Shown: positions 11,584 to 24,059 of the stretch, in pieces | How the letters are laid out: each line of letters starts with the position of its first letter | How positions within the stretch are numbered: the first letter of the stretch is position 1 | Source: Morchella semilibera | Lineage: Eukaryota > Ascomycota > Pezizomycetes > Pezizales > Morchellaceae | Reading direction: 5' to 3' | Length of the DNA stretch: 64,000 bases | Assembly (NCBI GenBank): GCA_009192285.1 | Contig: WBVU01000017.1 | Coordinates: 124,001-188,000, forward strand | The notes under the pieces: model-generated | What the model was told of the DNA's origin: nothing | What the model saw: only the letters and a program-made list of their open reading frames with translations | Database searches by the model: none | Position numbers and translations under genes: made by a program

Positions 11584-12944
11584 CGTAGAGAAATGGGTTT
11601 CTGGGTGAGTTTTTTTTTCTTTCCCTTCTACTTCCACTCGGGCCTTTAAAGATATACGGGTGAGAATAAGAACGAAAGAAAGCTAGAGAAGGGGAGGGGG
11701 GGGGGAGAGTGAAGCGCCCTTTTTAGAGTCTTTCCTTTCACTCATTTCATTCATTGTTGTTGCTGTTACACAACTCTTTTTCGCTTGTGCGACGCAGCAC
11801 AACTCAGCCGCAGGTTGTCGAAAATAAACTAGGTACATGTACCTTATGTAAGTACTTTAATGTACCTCTGCCCTGGGTGCATTCTCGATATGTGCATAGC
11901 TTAACTGCATGCATTCATTTGTCTTCGAGGAGGACGAGTGATGCTCCATGATGTTCTTGATACAGCACTTGCTTTCTGGTTCCTACAAGTACATGTATCT
12001 AGGTATCCGCACAAGGAAAGGGGGGGGGGGGGTCATGTCGCTATTCAACATCACCTCTGTCTAAGACTGTCCCAACGGCATTCTCCGCTTTTCTCCTACA
12101 ACAGCGCCCAGGATCCTCCTCCACACACAGTGTGCAGAGTTGAACTTGGCAAGTTTGTCTTACCGTAAACCTAACCCCTTGCTCCTATTTCAGATTTCCA
12201 TCTAGAGTTTTTTTTTTTCTTTCTCTCTTTTTCTCTCCGGCTGTGCCTAGTAGACAGATCTACACAACGCTAAACATAGAACAGGTCGAAACCCTTACAT
12301 GGCAGCTAGTAGAGTAGACCAGATAAGTGCGGGGACTACTCTGCGAGAACCGCCATTTATTGGCTTTATTGGCTTTATTGGCTTGAAAAAAAGCTTCTTT
12401 ATTGTAGGGCCTAGAGCACATCTGCATCTCAACCCGTGACATATACTTTATACTAGTACAGAACCATGACCTGTTTCTATATATATCCCCCCCCCCCAGC
12501 TGATCTGGCTCATAGAGTATGTAGCTTTTCGACAACACCCTGTAAATCTATATGGTTGAACCTATGAATCCGCATCTCGCTAAAACTCTCAAGCCTTTCT
12601 TGCCGGATGGCGTGCATGTTGGCATAGCCGTTCTTGGGTGACACATGCGCCAAGGAATGGTAGTACCTACACATGTTGGCTTAAAGGTTCGCACTGCCAC
12701 GGCACTACATGTAGGTACTTTGGGTAAAATTCTATTTCCATGAGCGTACCAGTTTTTACGTGCACTGAAGGATTCTTAGCATGAGAAATCTCAGGTTGGC
12801 GCAACACAATACTTTGGAATTAAGAATTAACATTGACCATGCATGACAGACCAACACTGTAAATGATACAAGAACACCCTGATTGCAGGACTTTGGCAGT
12901 GTAAAGAACCAGCCCCGTGTAACAGATACCACAACCCCAGTTGT
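11584..12944. other. Spacer with homopolymer tracts and short repeats
   Basis: No gene is supported. It contains the pyrimidine-rich leader of the DUF7514 gene, G10 (11696-11705), G13 (12020-12032) and C11 (12487-12497) tracts, one copy of the dispersed GAGTGAT motif (11936-11952), three TACATGTA sites and three tandem copies of ATTGGCTTT (about 12357-12384). Confidence 0.55.
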
Positions 12945-14481
12945 TTAGGTATCGATTGATACCTCTGTCTCAAACGATAGCTCAAGCAATCCTTCAGGCC
13001 GAGGCTCACTCCATATTTCCAAAAAGTTCTCGATAGCCATGCAATTTACGCTCTGCATAGGATCTTCTGATATAAATCCCTCCATGTCCAGGAAGGCCAT
13101 GTGCTGGGCAGGATTCATAAACAAGCCAAATGAATACCAATGCATGAAGACACTCGCCTGCGCGCTGTCATACAACTCCTCCCAGGCCGGTATATCCTTC
13201 CAGAAAGCCGATCGGAGCGTCACATCATTCTCGTAACAAGGCCCCTGCACACCATTTTGTTTGTATACCCTGAAGAACGATTCAATGGTTTTGAGGGCCG
13301 CTACCATAAACGGATGGCGATAAAAGATTTCCCAACCCAGGATTGCAACAATACTGGTTGGAGTGGTTGTAGATAAAACAAGGTTATGTGGCCCAAAATC
13401 GGAGTGCATCACCACCCACGGTATCTCTTCGACATCATCAGGAATATCCATTCCATCCTCAACAAACCTTTTTATCCGGGGGAGGTATTTCTCCTTGTAT
13501 TCATCTAATTGAGGGTGTTTGGAAGCCTCCAGGCGCCTTAAATTCATTTCTATCCACTCTCGGAGATACTCAACTACCGATGAAAAAGTACCACCCATGC
13601 CGAAATCTCGATAGGGATAGGTGGAGTAGCTAGGGATATCAACAGTGAAATGTTCGCTTTTAAAATACCCAGAAACGTCGAAATTCGATTCCATTTCCCA
13701 CATAGCGCCGTAAGCTCTTCCAATCGCTTGGAGAACATGAACCTTTTCCTCAAATGGCAGGGTATGGTAGTTCAAGGACCCTGCGATACCCGGAGACATT
13801 TTGTATATCTGAATGCATTGTTCAAAGTTTGACCGCCGCGTGTCGCTATAAGTTTCAAGAACAGGAAGGAGACCCGAATAGTAAGTCGCAAGGAAGTGCA
13901 TAAATGGAGCCGTTGATTCGGTGTAACCATGGCTTTTGATTTGTATAGCCCATAGTCCATCGGCCTTGTTTTGTGCCTCGATCTTACAGGATAGATTGAG
14001 TGACCCGTCCAAGTGAGGCTCTGGCGGGCGCAGGTGCTCAGGGCTGATACCGATAGTTTCCGATACTCTTTCAATTATCTCCAAAGGATCGGTTGAAAGC
14101 CAATTAGATGCACTTATATACCCAGATCTACGGTCAAGAACACACATTAAACGGCCGAGGTTTAGTGAGTAAAGAGGGTTTTGAAATATTGCTATGACGA
14201 CAACAGTGTTCCTTTCGGGGTAATCTTTGTATAGTGTGTAAACAACGTCAACCTTCTTGACAGGAAGAGCCCGGCCGACCACGACATATTCTACCGTTTT
14301 TTCGTAGAATAGTTGATAGTCTTTGAGTGTTAGGCATTGCGACTCTGTGGCTTCATCGCCATCTGCTGACGGCGCCGTCGATACCTGCAGCCACCTAGCG
14401 TAATTACTAGATTTCAGCGTTAGAAAACAACGTTTTTTTTTGAGGGTGGAGGACTGGAAATTACTCAGTTGATGGCTCCAT
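12945..14481 (-). CDS. Aminoglycoside-phosphotransferase-fold (APH) protein, possibly a pseudokinase
   Basis: Two minus-strand exons, 14481-14465 (only 17 nt) and 14394-12945, separated by a 70-bp intron, give 488 residues starting MEPSTEWLQV. The tiny first exon is inferred: it supplies the only suitable ATG and its phase joins exactly to a CTAG acceptor. The C-terminal lobe carries the Brenner-type catalytic loop HSDFGPHN (about residues 333-340) preceded by WVVM, which is typical of fungal APH-family proteins. The following metal-binding motif, normally IDWE or similar, reads ILGWE (about 357): the Asp is replaced by Gly. Catalytic Asp and Asn of the first loop are intact. The substrate is unknown; fungal members are mostly uncharacterised small-molecule or protein kinases. 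The gene is divergent from the DUF676-like gene across about 1.1 kb. Confidence 0.82.
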
Positions 14482-15565
14482 TCTAGGAAAGCCTGTGAGA
14501 ATAGCTAGAATAGCTTTAAAGATGGTCTGCTATCCTAGACGCGTGTATGTGTTAGAGATCCCGAGAATTGAGGGTAAACATTCGGTATTGGAGATAACTG
14601 AAGGCTTAGACGAGAGAGAAAAAGTCACAACCGTGGCAGGTTATGTGTGCATGCTACCGTGTCCAAGGAGATATACCTAGATAGAAGTTTAGCATGAATT
14701 TGTATATTTGTCATAGAGAATCTCATGCCAGTTAAGTGTGGGTTGATTAAGAATACCAGCCAGCTAAGAACACATATATCAATTTTTGGTAGTAATAATG
14801 AGGGCATAAGTGCGTGAATCTTCTGAGCTTCTGGTGAACCTAGAGGCAGAGGCAATGTTGAGACCTGTAGCCTGTGCTTCATGGTAAGTGACTCCGTATC
14901 CACAACTACAATGTAGGCTCGTAGCCCCCAACCGCCAGCTTGCAGCAACCTGCTCGTAGCTATATATAGGGATGGGGTGTGGGGTTAGCTCGCGACCACA
15001 TTGTATGGGAGATAATACTAGATGATGGGGGAAAGTCTGTGATCTTAGTTGAATCCTTTGAAATTGTAAACACCCGGTTGAAAAATTAAATCGGCACTTA
15101 GGAGATGCGTAATCACTCAAGGCAACCGCGTTAAAATGGTGCTGTTAATCATAAAGCATCACTCGTTCCACCAAAGCCCCATTTACAGCTCAACAAACCA
15201 TCCATTAGGATTGATATATTTCATTTATATAGGAGGGAATTACGCGGCACTCGTATAACATATTCTGAACCTTGTGATATGTATCCACTGTATTTGAACC
15301 CTAACCCTGTCTAAGCCTCAACCTAGGAAAGTTTACATAGCCTCGAGATACGCCATGGCGGCCGCCAAGCCCTTGTGCCAACGTCACCGAGGCAGGCTTT
15401 GAGTTCGGTTTAACCAGAATCCGTGGGCTTAGCGAACAGAAGATACTCAAAGCTTATGATTTACCTTTCCATGCTACAGATTATATATCTACCTGTATCT
15501 ACCGGTGTCCGCTCTTCACACCTCTAATACAAAACAGCCAGCCAGTTAGTGAATCACTCTGAGTA
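14482..15565. other. Divergent intergenic region between the APH and DUF676-like genes
   Basis: It holds the promoters of two divergent genes. A consensus copy of the dispersed GAGTGAT motif lies on the minus strand at 15148-15164. A short CCCTAACCCT stretch near 15300 is not telomeric in length. No other gene is seen. Confidence 0.55.
15148..15164 (-). repeat. Dispersed 17-bp motif, copy
   Basis: It reads GAGTGATGCTTTATGAT on the minus strand, matching the consensus GAGTGATRCnnYATGAT exactly. Other consensus copies lie at 11936-11952 (+), 26064-26080 (-), 34323-34339 (+) and 37583-37599 (+). Confidence 0.6.
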
Positions 15566-18370
15566 ATGGATCCCCCCCACCATACACGCCGCTTCCTAGA
15601 GACTCTGAAGTTAGTCCTGACCCACAGCATCTACAATACCCGCCGCCACCCCCTCAAGCGCCTCTTCGGGCAACACCCCCACAGCTACCACCTAGGCCAC
15701 CTTCAAGTCGATTGTCAGCCGGGCCACAGGACAGCAAAAGCGGTCACAGTCGGTCGGCGTCACAAGTATCACTCGTGCCGCCAGTGGGTGATGTAAGCAA
15801 ACGAACGTTATTGATCATTTATATCCATGGCTTTATGGGGAATGAGACAAGCTTTCAGAGCTTTCCCACACATCTACATAACCTTCTTTGTGTAACGTTA
15901 GATCCATTGGGATATCTGGTGCATACAAAGGTTTATCCAAAGTTCAAGACACGGCATAATATTACTGTTGCTACTGAGAACTTCTCTCAATGGTATGTTT
16001 TTCTTATTCAAAAATGCGAAAAACCAGCCTGACTTTTGATAGGCTATCGAAATTCGAGAACGAAAATACAGATGTGATATTACTGGGACATTCAATGGGA
16101 GGTTTACTAGCTGCCGATGTTGCATTGCTCCAAAACTACACTGGGAGGAAGCGTCACAGAATTCTAGGAACTATTGCCTTCGATACTCCGTTCCTCGGTA
16201 TGCACCCCGGTGTCATTTCAGCTGGTCTAGGTAGCATCTTTCGCCCCGCTCCTAAAAGTCCAGGAGAGGATCCACAAGAGTTCTATGCCCATAGCGGAGA
16301 AGGCTCGAGCCAGAGCAACATGTCACTTCACACCATCAACTCTGGCGGCTCACAGGTTGATGAATTCTATTCCAAGCGCCCAACGAGAAACTACACCGTG
16401 ATTGTACCAAAGAAAGGTTATTTGATCCCATCAGATCGCTCAGTTTGTATCGATGATTTCTAACAGAAACAGAGGGGACTTGGGACTCCACACTTCATTT
16501 TATAAATAAGTACCATTCACGCCTTACACAAGCGACAGGCCAATACCTTATGTCACATCTTGAGTTTGGGGGGTGTCTCGCAGACATTATGGGTCTGAAG
16601 AATCGATACAATGCAATCCGTACACTGGAGGACGGTGTTATAGGTGCCGACGGCCACACCGAGCGTATAAGATTTGTTAATTATTATACCTCTTCAACAG
16701 GAAGAATCAAAGAGACCGGGACAGTGGGTCCGCCTGGCTCCGACGCATCGAGGGCGTTTGATGGCGAACACGGTGCTCCGGGGGCAGAACTGGACCACGA
16801 TCTTATTGGCCACGAAAGATCAAGCCAATACATCGAAGTTGGTGTTGTGGAAGCGGGTAAGCCCAGCAGTAGCTCCCTAAAGCATCAAGCAAATGCCAGT
16901 GTAAGCTCTTTTAATACTGAAAGTTCAATGGAGAACATGAAGCATGTTCCATCTGATCCATTAACGGATGACGAGTTTGGAGGTGAACCGGTTGCACTCC
17001 ATATCGTGGAAGTAGATGATTACTCGGTCGTGGATGGGAAACCGCCGACTGGGCTCTCCGTCCACGAGAACATCCAGTACTTGAATGAAAAGGAATGCTA
17101 CGATGAGAATGAGGGGTACAAAGAGAAATTTGCATACTATGAGAATGGAGAATCTTCACCCCCATCTTCACCCAACGATTTAACCCCCCAGATTACCAGG
17201 GACACTATGGAAAGTCTGGAGGAGGAGAAATCACTGGATCTTACTCTCGATGAATACCAACTACCACCAATACCGCCACCTCCAGAAGAGCCCCCTTCAT
17301 TTGACTACTCCCAAATACCTGACGCCATGGTCCGGAAAGTGGCCGAAAAAGAGGCGGCAAGGGTAAGAAAGGTTTGGGAGAAAGCGGTCAAGGACTACGA
17401 AAAAGCGGTCCGTAATCGTGAGAAGAATCTAGAAAGGTTGAGAAAGAATAAGGGTAAAGGGGTAGATCGGGGTACCAAGGAGCAATATAAAAGAAAGGGG
17501 TGTGAGCTGAAGGGTAAGGAAAAGGAGATCGAACGTCGGGAACGAGATCGAAGGAGAGAGCTCAAAGAGTGGGATAAAGAGAAAGACCGAGAAGAAAAAG
17601 AAATTCAAAAGAGGCTGAAAGAAGAGGATAAAGAAAGGGAAGTTAGGGAGAGGGAGAGACTGAAGGCAATGCGAGGATGGGAGCGGGAGAAGGAGAGAGA
17701 AGAAAGAGAGATCCAGAGGGAGCTAGAAAAAAAGGAGCGTGAGCTTGTGAGGGAGCTGGAAAGGATGGAAAAAGAGGTACAATTAGGGAGAGAGTGGAGT
17801 AAAGGAGATATTGAGAACGAAAGAAAGAATAAAGAGCAAGAGATTGCAATAGAAAAAGAGAAGGAGGGGAGGGAGGAATCGGGGTTGGCCTCGCGAGGAA
17901 GCGGAGAAGACACGCACGAGAAACGTGAACTGGAACGTCTTCGCAAGGAAAAAGAACGTATGGACGCCGAATATCGTCGCTTGAACGATATCCCGGAGCC
18001 TCCATTACAGCCCCATGCGCCAAGATCCGCACCTCCGTCGGCGGTCGTCCTATCAGCGTCTTCTTCACGTTCAGACCTACCTATATCATCTCCGTCCTTA
18101 GTATCCAGGGCGCCTGAGAGTAATTCTGCACCCCCGAAGCTCAAAGGAAGAGATAAGAAAAGAAGGGATCGCAGATTCTGTTGTTTGCCTAACGATAAGA
18201 ATGATAAATGTTGGGTAAAGGTCGAGATGAGAGGTGTTGATGAAGTAGGAGCCCATTGCGGCCTATTCTTTGTCGGGGCAGCTTACGAAAGACTGGTTGG
18301 AGATGTTGCAGTGAGGATAGAGGAATGGGTGGGAGAAGAGAGAACTAAGGGAATTTTGGAGAGCTTGTAG
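15566..18370 (+). CDS. DUF676-like alpha/beta hydrolase with long charged coiled-coil tail
   Basis: The hydrolase part has IIYIHGFMGNETSF and, after an intron at 15993-16042, the nucleophile elbow LLGHSMGGLLAADVA and IAFDTPFLGMHPGVI, all typical of fungal DUF676-type serine hydrolases. A second intron (GTTATT donor at 16417, acceptor at 16466 or 16472) is inferred to reach GTWDSTLHFINKY and SHLEFGGCLAD. About 280 residues of Lys/Glu/Arg-rich coiled coil follow, then a conserved-looking C-terminal segment (WVKVEMRGVDEVGAHCGLFF). Such enzymes act on lipids or esters; the substrate is not known. The 5' end is a problem: the coding frame upstream (GSPPPYTPLP...) has no ATG before a stop, while the ATG at 15566 is out of frame by one base across a C7 run. 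Either the run is one base short (assembly error or polymorphism) or an upstream exon supplies the start. Confidence 0.72.
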
Positions 18371-19332
18371 TTCAGATAAGGAGGGACATTATGGTTGATG
18401 ATATACCTAACTACATGTACCCGTTCTTTTTTTTTTTTTTTTTTTTTTTTGATTGTAGTTTTCAACGATTACATACATCTTAGTTATTCTTATGCGGATT
18501 GATCCTTGGGAGGTTCTTCTAATTTGCCTAGACCTCGTTAGAGTAAAGCGTAGCACTCAAGACTGGGTGTATTCAGTACTACAATATAACTGCACATTAT
18601 GAGGCAGCTTTAATTATTACTTTGGTATTACAATGATTAATGCGTGTGCTGGTTCCGAAAGTTTGAATCACCCCGTATTGCTACCGTGTCTAGCCTACAT
18701 GTATCATCCTCTATCCTACACGTTTCATCCTCTATTTTGGAACTGTACTTATTTACATATAGTCGATTATAGCTTGCGCTAATGCTAGATTCTTTTCATA
18801 CAAGAGCCAGCCAGGTCCTAAAAAGAAATACTGGTGGAAGGTTCTGAGATATGAGGATACTTAAGTAGGAGCGTTAAATTACTTACGTGACCTAGACTGT
18901 TTCCTTTAACCCGAGTAATATCGCCAGGCTAAAAGTAGATCTATTAGTACATGTATATATACTGTATTAAGAGCAAATGGAATGGAAGAAGATTCGTGCA
19001 TGGTCTTATGGGAATCTTAGTGCTTTCATCTTGAAAGTTTGTTGGCTCGAGCATGTACATACATGTACCTACATGTAATGTAGTGTTTTAGGTTGGCCTT
19101 GGAGTAAGCGGATGCCACATACAACGGTGTTCACAAACTATAATCTCGTTAACACCAATTTTTCTCTCAACCAAGTTGTCTCTCAACCACCATCAGTACA
19201 ATAATTAGCAAAGACTATCAGGCCCGCTACCCCCATTACCGTGATTACCATCAAGAGCAGGTCTAACATTAAGAAAACGAATCGAGAGCAAAACATTCGT
19301 TTATCTATCTACTCAAACCGCGGACAAGTAAC
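18371..19332. other. Spacer with T24 run and several TACATGTA sites
   Basis: No gene is supported. A T24 homopolymer lies at 18427-18450 just after the hydrolase gene. TACATGTA occurs five times, twice within 20 bp near 19060-19076. The 5' end of the next gene may lie in the last 100 bp. Confidence 0.5.
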
Positions 19333-20158
19333 TTGATCGGCTATCCGCTGCGAACACTTTTTATCGACTTCCTTCAAGCTCTAGCCCAAGTGCTTAGATC
19401 TCTCAGGACCCCGCAATATTCCTGGCTTATGTCTGGTACTGATGGAGTTTTGGCAGCGCTTCTGCCCAGCTTTTCCTACATCAGATTGTATAAACGGACG
19501 CAGAACGGTAGCAGTGATCCCTATGTTCTTCCCGTGGCTGAAGTTGATACTTGGGAGGTACCTCGTCCCCCGTGAGAATGACCGCATATATTCTCAGCTA
19601 ACATTTCGATAGAAACTGCTAAAATTCTCAAAGAGGATCTTCGACACTGACAGTCCGCCAAGAGTATTTACCGGAGATAACTGTCCTGTGCCCCCTGGTT
19701 TCTGGGCTGACATACTTCTTGGAGCTGGCCGGTCTGGTCAGTGCTTTTATCTTGAGATTCATCAGGAGCGATACACTGGATGCAAAAAAAACCCTCACCC
19801 CGCAAAGGGAGCTCCCTCGTCCGCAAAGTCTCCCCCCCTGGAAGAAATAAACCTTGTAATTCTTCTCGAATATCCGGCGGACCTATTTTCTGAGCCTCCC
19901 GATGATTTAATAGTCGAACCTATATCGCCATATCTACATTTTGAAAAACTGGCTCAAAATATGAAGTTTTCACTCTTTCGAGATTTCGCTCCGAAAACCG
20001 ACTTCTCCATTGTTTTCGAGAACGCAGCACGTGAACATCTTAACCCTAAACTCACTATTGCCCAATGCGGACTCTCTCATGGACAATTGGTCTACTGTAG
20101 GCTAGGGTGCTCCTCCTCGCCCCAGGCCGAAATTGAATCTTCATCCCTGGATAACTGA
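19333..20158 (+). CDS. Uncharacterised protein, possible ubiquitin-like C-terminus; 5' end unresolved
   Basis: Two exons are supported: one ending at 19557 and one at 19613-20158, joined in phase by a 55-bp intron with a CTAAC branch site. The frame is open upstream to about 19273 but has no ATG, so 19333 (TTG) is only a placeholder and a further upstream exon is likely. The C-terminal 60 residues (LHFEKLAQNMKFSLFRDF ... NPKLTIAQCGLSHGQLVYCRLG) have the pattern of a ubiquitin-like beta-grasp end, where a leucine-rich (L)xGLxHG turn is followed by a final strand. That resemblance is weak and unverified. I do not recognise the rest (VEPISPYLHF, LVILLEYPADLFSEPPDDL). No membrane segment or signal peptide stands out. 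Confidence 0.5.
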
Positions 20159-22271
20159 ACATTCTGTACTCTGGGCCCAATATCAACGTGGGGGCGGTGA
20201 AAGCTACAGATTTGTCGTGGCTGAACGAAAACGAGGTGAATTACTTGAAGGAACGAACGGAATTGCACAACTTTAATAGTTTGATTTGGACTGACTGTCG
20301 TCAGTACATTAGGATAGGAGCAGTAACCCGATATCAGGCGGCTAGAAACTTGTTACAATCGAATAGTATTTCTTTTGGCAATAAACAAGCATTCAGGGGG
20401 ATTTATATTAAAACAAAGTTTTTTCTTTCTTTTTGAAGTGTTAAGTCTGAGAAAATTGAAGTGCTATTAGTAATATCGCTAGGGTTTTTGTCGATACAGC
20501 TCGTATGACTTGCCAAATAATAAACCGTCAAACCGGTATGTTGGATCGTTTAGTTAACTTACATAGAGACCTTATAGACCTGAAACCCCTGCCCGCATCA
20601 GCACGGTGGGACCCCACCGTAAACAACTACCCTGATGGATAACGAAGTTCTTCATACCAACTAACGGCAACGATCAGCCGAGCAAAGATCAAAAGGTGTG
20701 GTTACCAAGACGATTAAGCTTTAGCTTAAATACTGTGAGGGCGGCCCAGGTAAGGGTCGTTAGGAATGGTGGGTGAGATATATATTAATTTCAGAACGCC
20801 ATGACAAAAACCAAAGGAAGGTTTCTACTAAATTAATGATAACCACTTCACGCGTAGTAATATCTGCATTTATTGTTCCTCGTGATGTGAAACATGGGGG
20901 TTTGGCTTATTAGGTATTGAGGTGAATCTTGGAACTTCTATGGTTCTCAAAGGAAGTTAATTGAGTTCAATGGGATGAAACTTACTTTTGTGGATGAAGC
21001 GGTGGAGTCTCGAAGCATTATCAAAAGCTTCTGCAGCACAAAGGAACTTCAAAAATATGTTCTCTACACCGAATTATTAAGGCTATCAAAGACAATTGGG
21101 GAGCCTTAGATCTCGCTACGGGATACACAACGATCGCGACCCATGTGGTTCCTATACTTGGTTCATTTAAACCTTAACCCTGTATAAAAGAATATGTGGT
21201 AGTACGGCCCAGTACGGCTGAGTCGGTCGCCACGAGGCTGGGACGTACAATAAAATGTTTTCGGGCCGCATCATTTCCGGTTCGTGCCTATTATTATTGT
21301 CACTATCACTGTCCTCAACACATGGCAAGGTTGTATCTTCGTTTTCCCCCACTAATCTTACCAGGGCCAGCACGATGCAAAAGCGAACCAACAGGGTGGC
21401 TCCGATAAAATTATTCTGGGGGAACGCCATTTCAGCGAGGAGGTCTTAATTCTGAGAAACCAGACCAATGAATCAAACCGGACATTCATTAACAAGGAGT
21501 AAAGGCCGCGAGAAGCAGAAGAAGACCTGATCCCTATGATCTATCTGCCAGGAATGCGGTGTTGCAAAGGAATACTAATAATTTTTGGATGATATCTGCT
21601 TATCGTACACTGTGCTGGCTAGCAATAGAGTATGTATGGCCGCCTTAATTAGTGCAACAGTAAACCAAAAATAGACCGCAGCATGGCGCTGGCCAATTGC
21701 AATCACGCAGTCATAATCATAATCTTCATGCACTTGCTAAAACGAGGAAGTAGTATTGCCCAAATAGGCCGACCGGTAATATTTGAGTAGATATGTAAAC
21801 CCCCAACCTGGTCAGCTTCTGTCCGATGTTTCTCTCCGGAAAATTGTTTCGTGATGGTGTGACCACGTTTATTGTAGCTTTAGGTTACCGAGCTCTCTAG
21901 AATGGCTTTTATGACCTAAGCCTACGGCGTAGAAGAATTACATCAATTGCGGGGAATGTAGAAAGTTCTTTTCTTCAACTAGGCCGTTCCCTCCCGCATT
22001 GGCTCCATAAATTCCGTGATCCCGCTCTACTTGATCTTCTAGCTGGCTAGCACATGTTCGTATGTCACAATAGCACATTCAACCTGGTACGTACATTGAT
22101 ATCACTAACACCTATTTACTGTCACGTCACATTACCATACTATAAGAAACCGCTAACAATTTCTAGCTATAAGATATATATGCCACTCTCTACACTCTGA
22201 AACCTCTGTGAAAGCAGACGAGGACTAGAAATCACACGACCGTTTTAGATATTTCTTCAAAAGCAAGCAGC
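20159..22271. other. Gene-free spacer of 2.1 kb
   Basis: I see no supportable gene; short open frames here use TTG or GTG starts and lack splice support. No TACATGTA site and no inverted-repeat element was noticed, so this is the plainest of the long spacers. Confidence 0.5.
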
Positions 22272-24059
22272 ATGTACGCCGACGGATATTATCAGAGCCC
22301 AGTGGGCTCAATACCTACGACATCAGATTCACCCAAACTACACTACAACAAGCTAGGACGGAATAAAACCCCCCCACTAGTCAATGGATATTTCACTCCT
22401 CCACAGAGCCGTGAGAATTCTCCCTCGTTGCGTGCAACTTCTCCGAACCCTCAAAGCCGGAACCATTCCCCTCTCCCACAATCTGTGCGAGATGCTTCAC
22501 CAGCCCCATCACATAGTAGCATGCGGAGGTCCCGAACAAATTCTGGGTCAAGATTTCCTAGGGCTTCATCATCGGTGCAGAGAGAGGACCCATTTGGAAG
22601 TAGACGCTTTACACCTGAGCCCATTGAGATTGCTATTCCTCCGCCTATCCAGTTTGGTGGGGAGCAGGGAACATTTGGACGCGCCGACAGTCGTAAATAT
22701 CAGAAGCCCCTCGCCCCACCTACTCCACCCGAATCGGTAGGGGGTGCAAACTCTCAAAGAAGCCGTTACAGAAGATCAGATGAATCTATAATAATTCCGC
22801 TAGAGCCGACGGTATATGTACCTGGAGTGGGGGATACAGTGAGCAGCGTGGAGTCTCTTGGGCTTGAACGCGATGATTACTACTCTCTTCAGCGGGAGCG
22901 TTCGATATCAGATCGTGTCGTTCAATTTTCAGCATATCCTACACCACCAGAATCGTTGGATTCACCCACAATCAAATCACCGTTTCTACCAGTAGAGCCG
23001 GAGGTTGAAAACACCGATGCGAGGCCACGCTTTCCAGCTCCTTATCAAAGGTGTGGAATGGCGTCTACACAAGAAGAGCTTGTAGGCTTGTGGAAGTCAG
23101 CCCAAGGTAACAGAAGAGGTGTAGTAAAGCCTATCGGTAAAACCTACATCTTGAACATGTACCGGTTGGTCTCCTCAGACTCCTTTATTCATGCAAATTA
23201 TTACTAACTCAACGGCCAGGCAAGCATCACTTCCTGACCCGCACCAAGCAGAACACCCTCTCGCATTTCCAGAGCATTTCACTTTTGGTGAAAATTCCCA
23301 CACGCCTTTCTACAGCATTCATGCAATGCGCGAGAATCCTAGCGATGATACCTTTAGCGAGCTGAGTCTTCTACGTCGAGATCCAGTGACTGGCCTGGAC
23401 ACCTCAGTTATAACTCTGGGACTCGAGCCTCCTTCCCGCCGTATTTCTCCAGCAGGAGATGGGTTGATCACTCTCATTTACCCCAAGGAAGCAGTCCTCT
23501 CTGCCATGTCCCCCAAAACCCCAACAATCCCGGATAAGGCCGAGCAGCTACTTGGTCTCGTAAGAAGCGAGGCGACGAGGAAAAGGCTAGGGAAGCTATT
23601 CAAAAGGCATACGCAACTGAGTGCTGCAGACTTAGCTGGAATGCAGCACGAAGAAGATATTACTTATATCATCCTGGTATTGGCAATGGCGGCGATGCCT
23701 ATCTCATCCAGATTGAAGGCGAAGTTGGATTTGACAACCTGGGCGCCAAGGGTTGTATCAAGTTAATCAATGTTGATTCAAGTGAAACTCTTGTAGAATT
23801 GGACTTTACACGCAAGATGTTGTTCATTGATACCAATGCGACCTCTAAGATCCCCTCAGACCATATAGTTGATGTTGCTGTGTCTACCGTCCTCACTGTT
23901 GCAACTGTTGAGGGTAGACGCATGAGGATGGTACGCCAGAGTCAATCATACTACTCGAATACTGTATCCGCACCACAGCACATAAGCAACCAATTCAGCG
24001 AAAAGCGTGTTCGTAAGCAACATGGCTTTTCAAACCTTCTTAGGAAGTTCTGCTTCTGA
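22272..24059 (+). CDS. Uncharacterised Ser/Pro-rich protein; reading frame shifts in exon 2 or 3
   Basis: Exon 1 (22272-23158) encodes about 295 residues of Ser/Pro/Arg-rich, probably disordered sequence with repeated PPTPPES and SP motifs. A 61-bp intron with a TACTAAC branch site (23159-23219) leads to exon 2. That frame runs through GDGLITLIYPKEAVLSAM and closes at 23766, but the sequence that looks like a folded domain continues in a different frame from about 23575: EEKAREAIQKAYATECCRL, RRRYYLYHPGIGNGGDAYL, LGAKGCIKLIN and VDVAVSTVLTVATVEGRR, ending at 24059. A second intron with a weak GTCCTC donor (23494-23564 or 23494-23579) would join the frames in phase; a single-base error would do the same. 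I do not know the function; the domain resembles an uncharacterised C-terminal domain of large fungal proteins. Confidence 0.6.

Noticed and set aside
15297-15308. CCCTAACCCT, telomere-like
   Set aside because: Less than two units of the repeat; not a telomere or a convincing interstitial telomeric array.
20188-20436. 82-codon ORF after the uncharacterised gene
   Set aside because: It starts at a GTG, has no family motif and no splice link to the preceding exon.
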